Source: Thermohalobaculum sp039805905
GTDB lineage: Bacteria > Pseudomonadota > Alphaproteobacteria > Rhodobacterales > Rhodobacteraceae
Reading direction: 5' to 3'
Assembly: GCA_039805905.1 (NCBI GenBank)
Contig: JBDIVM010000007.1
Coordinates: forward strand, 191,807 to 255,806
Length of the DNA: 64,000 nucleotides
Part shown: piece after piece, positions 1 to 9,371 of the stretch
Numbering within the stretch: position 1 is the stretch's first letter
Layout: every line of letters begins with the position of its first letter
Made by a program: the position numbers and the translations under genes
The notes under the pieces: model-generated
What the model was told of the DNA's origin: nothing
Databases searched by the model: none
The model's input: the letters and a program-made list of their open reading frames with translations, nothing else

Positions 1-138
1 TGCTGTGCCCGGCGCTTCCGAGCACATTGCGGATATGTCGGGATCACCGGCCCCGCCCGCGCATTCTCCCGCTGCGCCCGGCGCCGGAATCGGCCATAAC
101 GGCCCGACTCACCCCCGGACGTCACCCCGGATCGCCGC

Positions 139-1407
139 ATGGGCACGCTGCTTTCCTTCACCGCGCTTTTCCTCTCGGTGCTGCTGGTGCAGCTCGGCTC
201 GGGCACGCTCGGGCCGCTCGACGCGCTGGCGGGCTCGGTGCGCGGCTTCTCGCCCGGCGAGATCGGGCTGCTCGGCTCGGCGCATTTCCTCGGCTTCTTC
301 GCCGGCTGCTGGCTGGCGCCGCGCTATATCGGGCAGGTTGGCCATTCCCGCGCCTTCGCCGCTGCGGCTTCCATCGGCGCCATCGGCGCGCTGCTGCATC
401 CCGTCTTCGAGGGGCCCTGGCAGTGGGCGCTCCTTCGCCTTCTCACCGGCGTCGCGGTGGCCTCGGCCTACACGGTCTGCGAGAGCTGGCTGCAGGCGAA
501 GATCGAGACCCGCAGCCGCGGCCGGGTGTTCGGGGTGTTCCGGGTGGTCGACATGAGCGGCTCGATCCTGGCGCAGGGGCTGATCGCGGTGCTCGACCCG
601 GCCTCCTACGTCTCCTACAACATCGTCGCGGTATTCTGCTGCCTCTGCCTCCTGCCGCTCTCGCTCACCCGCCGCGATGCGCCCCCGGTCTCCGAGGCGC
701 CGCGCCTGCAGCCGATCCGGGCGGCGCTGCTCTCGCCCTCGGCCTGCTTCGGCATCATCGTCGCCGGGCTGACGGGGGCGAGCTTCCGCATGGTCGGCCC
801 GGTCTTCGGCATCGCCAACGCGCTGACCCAGACCGAGGTGGCGCTGTTCCTGACCGCGGGCGTCGTCGGCGGTGCCGCGGCGCAGTACCCGGTGGGCTGG
901 ATCGCCGACAAGACCGACCGGCGCAAGGTGCTGGTGGGGCTCTCGGCCGGCGCCATCGCCTCCAGCCTCGGCGTCGCCTGGCTGGTCGAGCCGGGCAACA
1001 CCACCGTGGTGTTCGCCGGCGCCTTCCTGTTCGGCATGACCTCCTATCCAGTCTATTCGGTCTCGGCCGCCTATGCGAACGACTTCGCGCCCAAGGACTT
1101 CGTGGTCGAACTCAACGCCGCCCTGATCTTCTTCTACTCGATCGGCGCCATCGTCAGCCCGATCGTCACCGCCTGGCTGATCGCCGCCTACGGGCCGGCG
1201 GCGCTGTTCCTGTTCATCGCCGCGGCGCATCTGGCGCTGATCCTGTTCGCGCTCTACAGGATGACGAGGCGCAAGGCGCCGCGCCCGCGCGAACCCTACC
1301 AGATGGTGCCCCGCACATCGATGATCATCGGCCGCCTGTTCGGACGGCAGAACGACGGCCGGATCGCCGGAAACCCCGCTCCCGCAACGGAAAGGACCGA
1401 CCCATGA
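139..1407 (+). CDS. MFS permease, 12 TM
   Basis: A 422-residue inner-membrane secondary transporter of the major facilitator superfamily. Hydrophobic segments run through most of the protein in two halves split by a polar loop near residues 175-195. A motif-A-like loop (GWIADKTDRRK) sits at residues 253-263, between the second-half helices, and RSRGRV at 126-131 matches the central charged loop. The compact layout resembles the YcaD-like drug or metabolite permeases; the substrate cannot be read from sequence. The ATG start gives a hydrophobic first helix immediately. Its stop overlaps the next gene's start (ATGA at 1404-1407), so it is probably translationally coupled to the glutathione transferase. 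The C-terminal 45 residues are polar and cytoplasmic. Confidence 0.85.
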   Translation: MGTLLSFTALFLSVLLVQLGSGTLGPLDALAGSVRGFSPGEIGLLGSAHFLGFFAGCWLAPRYIGQVGHSRAFAAAASIGAIGALLHPVFEGPWQWALLRLLTGVAVASAYTVCESWLQAKIETRSRGRVFGVFRVVDMSGSILAQGLIAVLDPASYVSYNIVAVFCCLCLLPLSLTRRDAPPVSEAPRLQPIRAALLSPSACFGIIVAGLTGASFRMVGPVFGIANALTQTEVALFLTAGVVGGAAAQYPVGWIADKTDRRKVLVGLSAGAIASSLGVAWLVEPGNTTVVFAGAFLFGMTSYPVYSVSAAYANDFAPKDFVVELNAALIFFYSIGAIVSPIVTAWLIAAYGPAALFLFIAAAHLALILFALYRMTRRKAPRPREPYQMVPRTSMIIGRLFGRQNDGRIAGNPAPATERTDP

Positions 1408-2018
1408 AGCTCTACCACTCGCCGACCTCGCCCTATGTGCGGAAGGTAATGGTCACACTCCACCTCACCGGCCAGCTCGGCGACGTCGAGCTGATCCCGG
1501 GATCGGGCACGCCGCTCGAGGCGAACCCGCAGACGATCATGGCGAACCCGCTCGGCAAGGTGCCCTGCCTGGTGACCGACCGGGGCGAGGCGCTGTTCGA
1601 CAGCCGGGTGATCACCCGCTACCTCGACTGGCGCGGCAAGGGCGGGCTCTACCCCGAGGGCGAGTCCTGCTTCCCGGTGCTGGCCGCCGAGGCGCTGGCC
1701 GACGGCATCACCGATGCGGGGCTGCTCGCCACCTACGAATGGCGGCTCCGGCCCGAGGCGATCCGGTTCCAGCCCTTCGTCGACGGCCAGGTGGGCAAGA
1801 TCGAGCGCGGCCTCGACGTGCTCGATCGCACCGCCCTGGTGCTGGAGGGCCCGGTGAACGCCGCCAAGATCGCGGCCGGCGCCACGCTCGGCTACATGGA
1901 CTTCCGCTTCGCGCGGCTGAACTGGCGCGACACGAGGCCGAAGCTCGCCGCCTGGTACGAGGCCTTCGCTGCCACCCCGGCAATGCGGGCGACGGCCATC
2001 CCCCCCGACGCGAAGTAG
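1404..2018 (+). CDS. Glutathione S-transferase family protein
   Basis: A 204-residue cytosolic GST-fold protein. The N-terminal thioredoxin-like half begins MKLYHSPTSPYVRKV with serines at 6 and 9 in the active-site loop, has the cis-proline loop GKVPCL at 51-56, and the glutathione gamma-glutamyl site DSRVI at 66-70. The all-helical C-terminal half follows from about residue 85. Length is normal for the family. The ATG overlaps the upstream permease stop by four bases, so the two are probably co-transcribed. The likely role is glutathione conjugation or transfer of an electrophile, or a stress-related thiol function; the substrate is unknown. No cysteine occupies the usual Omega-class position. 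Confidence 0.85.
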   Translation: MKLYHSPTSPYVRKVMVTLHLTGQLGDVELIPGSGTPLEANPQTIMANPLGKVPCLVTDRGEALFDSRVITRYLDWRGKGGLYPEGESCFPVLAAEALADGITDAGLLATYEWRLRPEAIRFQPFVDGQVGKIERGLDVLDRTALVLEGPVNAAKIAAGATLGYMDFRFARLNWRDTRPKLAAWYEAFAATPAMRATAIPPDAK

Positions 2019-2028
2019 GCGGGCGCGG

Positions 2029-2664
2029 TTGGGCATTCCCTGGGGCGACATCGCCGCGGCGCTCGCCTTCTTCACGGCAAACGTGCTCTCGCCGGGGCCG
2101 AACGTCTTCAACACCATCGCCATCGCGCTCGGTTCCGGCCGGCGCTCGGCGCTCGCGGTGGTGCCGGCGGTCTCGCTCGGAATCCTCGGCTGGGCTGGTG
2201 CGGCGATCCTCGGGGCGGCGGTGCTGTTCCGCCGCTTCCCCGGCCTCGAATCCGGGCTGACCGCGCTCGGCGGGCTGCTGCTGATCTGGTTCGCCTCCCG
2301 CTACCTGCACCGGGCCTGGACCTGGTCGGCCGAGGTCGGCCGCGGCAAGGTCGTGACCCCGCGCCAGGCCTTCGCCATCACGCTCGGCATCCTCGCCACC
2401 AACCCGAAGGCGCTGACGAGCTGGCTGGTGATCGTCTCGATCTTCCCGGCCGGCTCGGCCAGCTGGGCGGGCAACGCCATCCTGATCCTCGGCGCCGCGG
2501 TGCTCTCGGGGCTCGGCCACACCTTCTACGCACTCGCCTTCTCCACCCGCCACGCCGCCCAGGCCTATTCAAAGGCGGGCCGCTGGATCAACGCGGGCGT
2601 GGGGGTGTTCTTCGGCTCGCTGGGGGTGAGCCTGCTGATGCGGGTCGCGGGGGCCGCACCCTGA
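2029..2664 (+). CDS. LysE/RhtB-family amino-acid exporter
   Basis: A 211-residue membrane protein of the LysE translocator family. The diagnostic SPGPN motif is at residues 21-25 and a GRR(S)A loop follows at about 36-40. Five to six hydrophobic segments fill the rest. These proteins export amino acids, or homoserine and threonine-like compounds, across the inner membrane. The start is TTG at 2029, which places the first residues MGIPW in the usual family position; no in-frame ATG lies close upstream. It follows the GST stop by 10 bases and may be the last gene of a three-gene operon with the MFS permease. Substrate not predictable. Confidence 0.82.
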   Translation: MGIPWGDIAAALAFFTANVLSPGPNVFNTIAIALGSGRRSALAVVPAVSLGILGWAGAAILGAAVLFRRFPGLESGLTALGGLLLIWFASRYLHRAWTWSAEVGRGKVVTPRQAFAITLGILATNPKALTSWLVIVSIFPAGSASWAGNAILILGAAVLSGLGHTFYALAFSTRHAAQAYSKAGRWINAGVGVFFGSLGVSLLMRVAGAAP

Positions 2665-2843
2665 GCGCTGCCGGCATTCCCCTCCCCCGCCGGATTCACC
2701 CCGCCGCCTGTCGCAATTTTCACCCGGCGGGATAGGTTCCCTTGGTAGGGTGCGCGTAATTGAATCGCCGGCGGCGTCTGGTATACCAGGCCTGGCCGGT
2801 GAACATGCGGCGGCGATGGACCCGGGCGACAGGGACGGACACG

Positions 2844-5630
2844 ATGAGCGAGAAGATCAGCTTCACCCTCGATGGCAAGGCGGTCGACGCGGCCCCCGGC
2901 GAGACCATCTGGCAGGTGGCAAGGCGCCAGGGCACGCTGATCCCGCATCTCTGCCACAAGGACGCGCCCGGCTACCGGCCCGACGGCAACTGCCGCGCCT
3001 GCATGGTGGAGATCGACGGCGAGCGCACCCTGGCCGCCTCGTGCATCCGCACGCCGACCGCCGGCATGGTGGTCCGCTCGCAGTCCGCCCGCGCCGACAA
3101 GGCGCGCAAGATGGTGATGGAGCTGCTGGTCGCCGACCAGCCGCCGCGCGATGAGGCGCATGACCGCTCCTCGCATCTCTGGGACATGGCCGGGCGCCAG
3201 GGTGTCGCCGCCAGCCGCTTCCCGAAGATCGAGCACGACCGCATCCCGCTGCTCGATGACAGCCATGTCGCCATGCGGGTCAATCTCGACGCCTGCATCC
3301 ACTGCAACCTCTGCGTCCGCGCCTGCCGCGAGGTGCAGGTCAACGATGTGATCGGCATGGCCGGGCGGGGCCGCGGCGCCGGGATCGTGTTCGACTTCAA
3401 CGACCCGATGGGCAGGTCCACCTGTGTCGCCTGCGGCGAATGCGTCCAGGCCTGCCCGACCGGGGCGCTGATGGAGGCAAGCCTGCTCGACACCGCGCAG
3501 AAGGGCGATTCGAAGGACTACGACCGCGAGGTGAACTCGGTCTGCCCGTATTGCGGGGTGGGCTGCCAGATCACCTTCAGGATCAAGGATGACAGGATCG
3601 TCTGCGTCGATGGCGCCGACGGCCCGGCGAACCAGAACCGGCTCTGCGTCAAGGGCCGCTTCGGCTTCGACTATGTCGCCCACCCGCACCGGCTGACCCG
3701 GCCGCTGATCCGCCGCGCCGACGCGCCGGCCAAGGGGCTGAACGTCGACCCGGCCAACTGGCAGACGCATTTCCGCGAGGCGACGTGGGAGGAGGCGCTG
3801 GATGCCGCCGCGGGCGGGCTGGCGCGGCTGCGCGACGCCCATGGCGGCAAGGCGGTGGCCGGCTTCGGCTCGGCCAAGTGCTCGAACGAGGAGGCCTACC
3901 TGTTCCAGAAGCTGATCCGCCAGGGCTTCGGCCACAACAATGTCGACCACTGCACAAGGCTCTGCCATGCCTCGTCGGTGGCGGCGCTGATGGAGAATGT
4001 CGGCTCGGGCGCCGTCACCGCCACCTTCAACGAGATCGAGCACGCCGACGTCGCCATCGTCATCGGCGCCAACCCGGTCGAGAACCACCCCGTCGCCGCC
4101 ACCTACTTCAAGCAGTTCACCAAGCGCGGCGGCAAGCTGATCGTGATGGACCCGCGGGGCGTCGGGCTCGGCCGCTATGCCACGCACCGGCTGAAGTTCC
4201 GCCCCGGCACCGATGTGGCGATGCTGAACGCGATCATGCATGTGATCGTCGAGGAGGATCTCTACGACCGCCAGTACATCGCCGCCTTCACCGAGGGCTT
4301 CGAGGCGCTGAAGCAGCACCTGAAGGGTTTCCCGCCCGAGGAGATGGCGAAGCTCTGCGGCGTCGATGCCGGAACGCTGCGCGACGTCGCCCGCATGTTC
4401 GCCCGCGCCGAGGCGGCGATGATCTTCTGGGGCATGGGCGTCTCTCAGCACATCCACGGCACCGACAACGCGCGCTGCCTGATCAGCCTTGCGCTGATGT
4501 GCGGGCATGTCGGCCGGCCCGGCGCCGGGCTGCATCCGCTGCGCGGCCAGAACAACGTGCAGGGGGCCTCCGACGCCGGGCTGATCCCGATGGTGCTGCC
4601 GGACTACCAGAAGGTGTCCGAGCTGCAGGTCCGCGACCTGTTCCGCGAGATCTGGGGCGGCACCGAAATCGACCCGAGGCCGGGGCTCACCGTGGTCGAG
4701 ATCATGGACGCGATCCATGAAGGCCAGATCAGGGGCATGTACATCCTCGGCGAGAACCCGGCCATGTCCGACCCCGATGTGGAGCACGCCCGCCATGCGC
4801 TGGCCAAGCTCGAGCACCTGGTGATCCAGGACATCTTCCTGACCGAGACCGCCAACTATGCCGACGTGATCCTGCCCGCCACCGCCTGGGCGGAGAAGAC
4901 CGGCACGGTGACGAACACCAACCGCCAGGTGCAGATGGGCCGCCCCGCGGTGCCCGCCCCCGGCGAGGCGCGCGAGGACTGGGCGATCACGGTCGATCTC
5001 GCGCGGCGGCTGGGGCTGGACTGGGCCTATACCCACCCCAGCCAGGTCTTCGCCGAGATGAAGAAGTCGATGAAGTCGCTCGACAACATCACCTGGGAGC
5101 GGCTCGAGCGGCAGAACGTGGTGACCTACCCCTCGCTCAGCCCCGAGGACCCGGGCCAGGCGATCGTCTTCGGCGACGGCTTCCCGCGGCCGCAGGGGCG
5201 CGCGAAGTTCACCCCTGCCTCGATTGTCGCGCCCGCCGAGCTGCCGGACGCCGAGTACCCGATGATCCTGACCACCGGCCGCCAGCTCGAGCACTGGCAC
5301 ACCGGCTCGATGACCCGGCGCGCGCGCGTGCTCGACGCGGTGGAACCGGAAGCCAACGCCTCGCTGCACCCGAAGACGCTCCGCGCGATGGGCGTGGCGC
5401 CGGGCGACCTGATCGAGATCGCCACCCGCCGCGGCGCCATCCGCATCATGGCCCGGGCCGACCGGGCCGTGGCCGAGGACATGGTCTTCGTCCCCTTCGC
5501 CTATGTCGAGGCCGCCGCCAATATGCTGACCAACCCGCAGCTCGACCCCTACGGCAAAATCCCGGAGTTCAAGTTCGCGGCGTGCAGGGTGAAGAAGGCC
5601 GGGGGCGGGGAGCGGGTGGCGGCGGAGTAG
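2844..5630 (+). CDS. fdhA: Molybdenum formate dehydrogenase alpha subunit, stand-alone
   Basis: A 928-residue Mo-bis-MGD oxidoreductase of the FdsA/FdhF family, expected to oxidise formate to CO2 in the cytoplasm. Domains in order: [2Fe-2S] ferredoxin (Cys 37, 50, 53, 67), two 4Fe-4S motifs (Cys 151/154/157/161 and 194/197/200/204), then the molybdopterin domain with its own 4Fe-4S (Cys 234/237/241/268) and Lys270. The Mo ligand is Cys374 followed by His375, aligning with selenocysteine in E. coli FdhF. The Cys3-His cluster motif usually found between the 2Fe-2S domain and the ferredoxin module is missing: residues 100-120 have no cysteine. I chose the ATG at 2844 (MSEKISF) because it starts at the ferredoxin fold; an upstream in-frame ATG at 2760 adds only basic residues. 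No fdsG, fdsB, fdsD or fdhD lies nearby, so the diaphorase partner is unknown. Confidence 0.88.
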   Translation: MSEKISFTLDGKAVDAAPGETIWQVARRQGTLIPHLCHKDAPGYRPDGNCRACMVEIDGERTLAASCIRTPTAGMVVRSQSARADKARKMVMELLVADQPPRDEAHDRSSHLWDMAGRQGVAASRFPKIEHDRIPLLDDSHVAMRVNLDACIHCNLCVRACREVQVNDVIGMAGRGRGAGIVFDFNDPMGRSTCVACGECVQACPTGALMEASLLDTAQKGDSKDYDREVNSVCPYCGVGCQITFRIKDDRIVCVDGADGPANQNRLCVKGRFGFDYVAHPHRLTRPLIRRADAPAKGLNVDPANWQTHFREATWEEALDAAAGGLARLRDAHGGKAVAGFGSAKCSNEEAYLFQKLIRQGFGHNNVDHCTRLCHASSVAALMENVGSGAVTATFNEIEHADVAIVIGANPVENHPVAATYFKQFTKRGGKLIVMDPRGVGLGRYATHRLKFRPGTDVAMLNAIMHVIVEEDLYDRQYIAAFTEGFEALKQHLKGFPPEEMAKLCGVDAGTLRDVARMFARAEAAMIFWGMGVSQHIHGTDNARCLISLALMCGHVGRPGAGLHPLRGQNNVQGASDAGLIPMVLPDYQKVSELQVRDLFREIWGGTEIDPRPGLTVVEIMDAIHEGQIRGMYILGENPAMSDPDVEHARHALAKLEHLVIQDIFLTETANYADVILPATAWAEKTGTVTNTNRQVQMGRPAVPAPGEAREDWAITVDLARRLGLDWAYTHPSQVFAEMKKSMKSLDNITWERLERQNVVTYPSLSPEDPGQAIVFGDGFPRPQGRAKFTPASIVAPAELPDAEYPMILTTGRQLEHWHTGSMTRRARVLDAVEPEANASLHPKTLRAMGVAPGDLIEIATRRGAIRIMARADRAVAEDMVFVPFAYVEAAANMLTNPQLDPYGKIPEFKFAACRVKKAGGGERVAAE

Positions 5631-5682
5631 AATCGCACTGATCCACCTGGTTCGGTATGCGCCAAGCGGTTAAACTCGCTGC

Positions 5683-6585
5683 ATGGCCAAGGCGGTGTTT
5701 CAGCACAAGGCGGACTCAATCTACGACGATACACCATGGGAGAAGTATAACTTCCCCAAGATGTATCTATCCCGCGTCGAGCGGACCGTAAGTGATTGGA
5801 TCATATATTACGAGCCTCGCTCGGCGGAGGGCGGCTCCGGTCGGCTGGCCTATTTTGCCACCGGACAGGTGCAGACCGTCATTGCCGACCCTTCAACGGC
5901 CGGCCGGTATTACGCGCTGATCAGGCCCGGAACATATCTCCCGTTCGACAGAGCGGTTGCCCGGGTGACGGATGGCAGGGTCATCGAAAGCTCACTCCGC
6001 GGCGCGGACGGGTCTCTGGCAAGTGGTGGCTATGCCCAGTCGGCGATTCGCCTGCTCTCCGATGGCGAATTCGACACCATACTCTCGCTCGGCTTCACTT
6101 CCGATCCCATCTTGCTGGGTCTGGATCAGGCTCCTGAGACTATCGATGGATTTGCCGAACCACACACCCCGTTTTCGCGCCCGGTGATCGAGCAGATCGT
6201 CAACCGCCCCTTCCGCGAGGCCGCCTTCGCCCGGCAGGTAAAGATAGCCTACCGCAACCGATGCGCCATGACCGGCCTTCGGCTGCTCAACGGCGGTGGC
6301 CGGCCCGAGGTGCAGGCAGCACATATCAGGCCAGTTGCCGATGACGGTCCTGATACCGTCCGCAATGGGCTGGCCCTATCGGGGACGGTGCATTGGATGT
6401 TCGATCGAGGGCTGATCTCGATCGACGAGGACCATTCCATACTGGTCGCCAAGGACAAGGTTCCCGCCGACACGGTCGAACGGCTTATAATTCCAGATCG
6501 CCAACTGCTTCTGCCCGACGACCCGAGAGCGCTGCCTCACCCGACCTATTTGAAGTACCACCGCGAACGCGTCTTCAAGGGGTAA
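5683..6585 (+). CDS. HNH endonuclease with N-terminal PUA/EVE-like region
   Basis: A 300-residue protein in two parts. Residues 1-155 begin with a SIYDD...YNFPKMYL signature and continue YYEPR...LAYFATGQV and YYALI, which looks to me like a PUA/EVE-type beta-barrel; that assignment is inference. Residues 185-250 are an HNH_2-type nuclease: AAHI (His214), NGL (Asn228), and VHWMFDRGL (His237). The single Cys194 does not form a zinc pair. Such proteins cut DNA, and some PUA-HNH fusions are modification-dependent restriction enzymes. It faces an MT-A70 methyltransferase gene 100 bp away, suggesting a restriction-modification or defence islet. Base composition is a little lower in G+C than the flanking fdhA. 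The specificity and whether the pair works together are unknown. Confidence 0.75.
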   Translation: MAKAVFQHKADSIYDDTPWEKYNFPKMYLSRVERTVSDWIIYYEPRSAEGGSGRLAYFATGQVQTVIADPSTAGRYYALIRPGTYLPFDRAVARVTDGRVIESSLRGADGSLASGGYAQSAIRLLSDGEFDTILSLGFTSDPILLGLDQAPETIDGFAEPHTPFSRPVIEQIVNRPFREAAFARQVKIAYRNRCAMTGLRLLNGGGRPEVQAAHIRPVADDGPDTVRNGLALSGTVHWMFDRGLISIDEDHSILVAKDKVPADTVERLIIPDRQLLLPDDPRALPHPTYLKYHRERVFKG

Positions 6586-6685
6586 TCCCTGTCATCGATG
6601 CGCCGCACCCCCAGAAGGCATGGGAACAGCCGCAACCCGCCGATCCGCGATTTCCGCCACCGGAAATTGCCGGCTGAAGCCCGAC

Positions 6686-7372
6686 CTACAAGTGCTGCCC
6701 GACCACATGCGTCGAATTGTACGCATACGTCTTCCACCCCGGCCTGTAGTCCTCGCTCGCCTGATTCCCCCACACCGTCCAGCCCTTGCGGACGCCGCGG
6801 CCGAAGAGTTCCAGATACGGCCCCCGGCTGCAGGCCTCGATGATCGCATACTGCTCGTCGGGCTTGCGCGAATGCTCGCGTTTGCGGGTGGCGAACAGGT
6901 TCACCTGCCGCCGGCCGGCGGCCAGGGTCCGGGCGTTCCTGCCGCGGACGCCGAAGAGCACGATCTCGGTGACGTTGCGGAAATAGAATCCGACCCCGCG
7001 CCCGTCCGAGCCGCCGTCCTTGCGCACCTTGTGCCAGATCAGGTTCGACTTGTACTCGAACCCCCACGCCTCCAGCACCTTCAGCCCGTCGGGCAGCAGC
7101 GCGTTCGGCACCCACAGATAGCAATGCGCCGCATTGTCGAGGTGATCGGCTACCGGCAAGGCGCATATCTCGGGCACGGTCAGCGTCTCGTAGCGCGACA
7201 GGCGCCTGTGTTCGGGCGCCACCTTTCCGGTGCGATTCGTGAACCGCCACGGCGGATCGGCCAGAACGGTTCCGAAGCGCCGCCCGGAAAGATATTGTGC
7301 CAGATCATGTGCTGCGGAGGTGTGCATATCCAACATCTTGGAGTATCCCGGTTCCGTTGGGAACTGGAACAT
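6686..7372 (-). CDS. MT-A70-family DNA adenine methyltransferase
   Basis: A 228-residue S-adenosylmethionine-dependent methyltransferase. The catalytic DPPW motif is at residues 39-42, with the SAM-binding Rossmann core around it, and NLIWHK plus the VTEIVLFGVRG strand later, all typical of the MT-A70/M.MunI-like bacterial N6-adenine methyltransferases. Length is normal for stand-alone bacterial members. The ATG at 7372 lacks a clear ribosome binding site; a second ATG at codon 13 (MLDMHTS) is a reasonable alternative. It is convergent with the HNH endonuclease gene, the arrangement expected of a small restriction-modification unit. It could instead be an orphan epigenetic methyltransferase. 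No specificity subunit is present. Confidence 0.82.
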   Translation of the reverse strand: MFQFPTEPGYSKMLDMHTSAAHDLAQYLSGRRFGTVLADPPWRFTNRTGKVAPEHRRLSRYETLTVPEICALPVADHLDNAAHCYLWVPNALLPDGLKVLEAWGFEYKSNLIWHKVRKDGGSDGRGVGFYFRNVTEIVLFGVRGRNARTLAAGRRQVNLFATRKREHSRKPDEQYAIIEACSRGPYLELFGRGVRKGWTVWGNQASEDYRPGWKTYAYNSTHVVGQHL

Positions 7373-7577
7373 ATTGCGAACATGATCGTCAAGGAATTCC
7401 TAACTACACTTAGGGCAGGCTCGCCCCGCCGTTCGCCCGGAAATCGGCGCCGCCGCGGGCCGCGCCGCGACGCGGCGCCTTGCCGTGGCGGGATCGCGTT
7501 GCTACACCCCGGCCCTGCCCGTGGCGACGAGGTTGGCCGTGCAAGCGAGACCAGGCCCCGCACATGGCTCCGCGAAG

Positions 7578-9371
7578 ATGTCGGCTGCTGCCGCGGAGCG
7601 CGCGAAATCGGCCGAGATCCGGCCCCTCAGGGGGCTGGCCCCGTTCCTGCGCCCCTATCGCGGCACCATCGCCGGCGTCGCCGCCGCCCTGCTGGCGGCC
7701 TCGGGCTTCACGCTGGCGCTGCCGGTTGCCTTCCGCCGGGTGATCGACGGCTTCTCGACCGAGAACGCAGGCCTGATCGACCGGTACTTCATGGCGCTGA
7801 TCGGCGTCTCGGCGGCGCTGGCGGTGGCGACCGCGCTGCGCTTCTATCTGGTCACGCGCCTCGGCGAGCGGGTGATCGCGGACCTCCGCAAGGCCGTCTT
7901 CGCCCATGTCGCCGCCATGAGTCCGGCCTTCTTCGAGAAGGTGATGACCGCCGAGGTCCTGACCCGGCTTACGACCGACACCTCGGTGATCCAGGCGGTG
8001 GTGGGCTCGACCGCCTCGATCGCGCTCCGGAACGTCCTGTTGCTGGCGGGCGGAATCGTCATGCTGCTGGTGACCTCGGCCAAGCTCACCGGCATGACGC
8101 TCCTGATCGTGCCGCTGGTGGTGTTCCCGATCCTGATCCTCGGCCGCAAGGTGCGCCGCCTGTCGCGGCTCAGCCAGGACCTCGTGGCGGAGAGCGCCAC
8201 CTCCGCCGGCGAGACGCTGCAGGCGGCGCAGACCGTGCAGGCGATGACCCATGAGGAGGTCTCGAAGGCCCAGTTTGCGGACAAGGTCGAGGCGGCCTAC
8301 CGGGCGGCGAAGGAGCGGATCACGGCGCGGGCCTGGCTGACGGCGCTGGTGATCTTCTTCGTCTCGGGCGGGATCGTTGCGGTCATGTGGATCGGCGCCC
8401 GCGACGTGATGGCGGGGCGGATGAGCGCCGGCGAGATGGCGCAGTACATCCTCTACGCGGTCTTCACCGCCGGGGCGGTCGGCGCGCTCTCCGAGGTCTG
8501 GGGCGAACTGCAGCGCGCCGCCGGGGCGACCGAGCGGCTCGCCGAGCTCCTGGCGATGGAGAACCCGATCCGCGAGGCGGCGGACCCGCTGCCGGCGGCG
8601 GCACCGGCACCGGGGCGCCCGCTCGGCGAGATCCTGTTCGACGGCGTCGGCTTCGCCTATGACACGCGGCGCGAGATCCCGGCGCTGCGCGACGTCTCTT
8701 TCCGGGTCGCGCCGGGCGAGCGGGTGGCGCTGGTCGGCCCCTCCGGGGCGGGAAAGACCACGGTGCTGCAGCTGCTGCTGCGCTTCTACGACCCCGAGCG
8801 GGGCACGATCTCGCTCGACGGGGTGCCGATCACGCGCATGCGGCTGCACGACCTCCGGCGGCGCCTGGCGCTGGTCCCGCAGGAGCCGGTGATCTTCGCC
8901 GACACGGTCAGCGAGAACATCCGCTTCGGCCGGCCCGAGGCCAGCGACGCCGAGATCGAGGCGGCGGCGCGGGCGGCGGCGGCGCACGACTTCGTCGCCG
9001 CCCTGCCGCAGGGCTACGGCACCTGGCTCGGCGAGCGGGGCGTGCTGCTCTCGGGCGGGCAGAAGCAGCGGATCGCGATTGCCCGCGCCATCCTGCGCGA
9101 CGCGCCGGTGCTGCTGCTCGACGAGGCGACCTCGGCACTCGACGCCGAGAGCGAGCGGGCGGTGCAGCAGGCGGTCGACCGGCTGAGCGCCGGACGCACC
9201 ACGCTGGTGATCGCGCACCGGCTGTCGACCGTGAAGAGCGCCGACCGGATCCTGGTCCTCGACGAGGGCCGCCTCGTCGCCACCGGCACGCATGAGGCAC
9301 TGGTGGCCGAGGGCGGGCTCTATGCCCGCCTCGCCCGGTTGCAGTTCACCGAGGGGCTGGCGGCGGAATAG
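7578..9371 (+). CDS. ABC exporter, fused permease and ATPase (MsbA/LipA type)
   Basis: A 597-residue half-transporter that works as a homodimer or heterodimer in the inner membrane. Residues 1-320 hold six helices; the C-terminal nucleotide-binding domain has Walker A GPSGAGKT at 387-394, the signature LSGGQ at 491-495 and Walker B VLLLDEAT at 511-518, followed by the H-loop IAHRLS. All catalytic elements are intact. The family exports lipids, lipopolysaccharide precursors, peptides or drugs; the substrate is not evident. The ATG at 7578 (MSAAAAERAK) is preferred because the upstream in-frame stretch is low-complexity and arginine-rich without a helix. It is divergent from the methyltransferase gene. 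Confidence 0.88.
   Translation: MSAAAAERAKSAEIRPLRGLAPFLRPYRGTIAGVAAALLAASGFTLALPVAFRRVIDGFSTENAGLIDRYFMALIGVSAALAVATALRFYLVTRLGERVIADLRKAVFAHVAAMSPAFFEKVMTAEVLTRLTTDTSVIQAVVGSTASIALRNVLLLAGGIVMLLVTSAKLTGMTLLIVPLVVFPILILGRKVRRLSRLSQDLVAESATSAGETLQAAQTVQAMTHEEVSKAQFADKVEAAYRAAKERITARAWLTALVIFFVSGGIVAVMWIGARDVMAGRMSAGEMAQYILYAVFTAGAVGALSEVWGELQRAAGATERLAELLAMENPIREAADPLPAAAPAPGRPLGEILFDGVGFAYDTRREIPALRDVSFRVAPGERVALVGPSGAGKTTVLQLLLRFYDPERGTISLDGVPITRMRLHDLRRRLALVPQEPVIFADTVSENIRFGRPEASDAEIEAAARAAAAHDFVAALPQGYGTWLGERGVLLSGGQKQRIAIARAILRDAPVLLLDEATSALDAESERAVQQAVDRLSAGRTTLVIAHRLSTVKSADRILVLDEGRLVATGTHEALVAEGGLYARLARLQFTEGLAAE

Noticed and set aside
5..556. Open frame beginning with an IGHNGP hexapeptide upstream of the MFS gene
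   Set aside because: It runs out of frame through the MFS gene and becomes an arginine/serine-rich shadow. The IGHNG motif alone does not make a gene.
2565..5369. 934-codon antisense frame opposite fdhA
   Set aside because: His/Asp/Arg-rich antisense shadow of a high-G+C gene with no domain; the plus-strand gene has full motifs.
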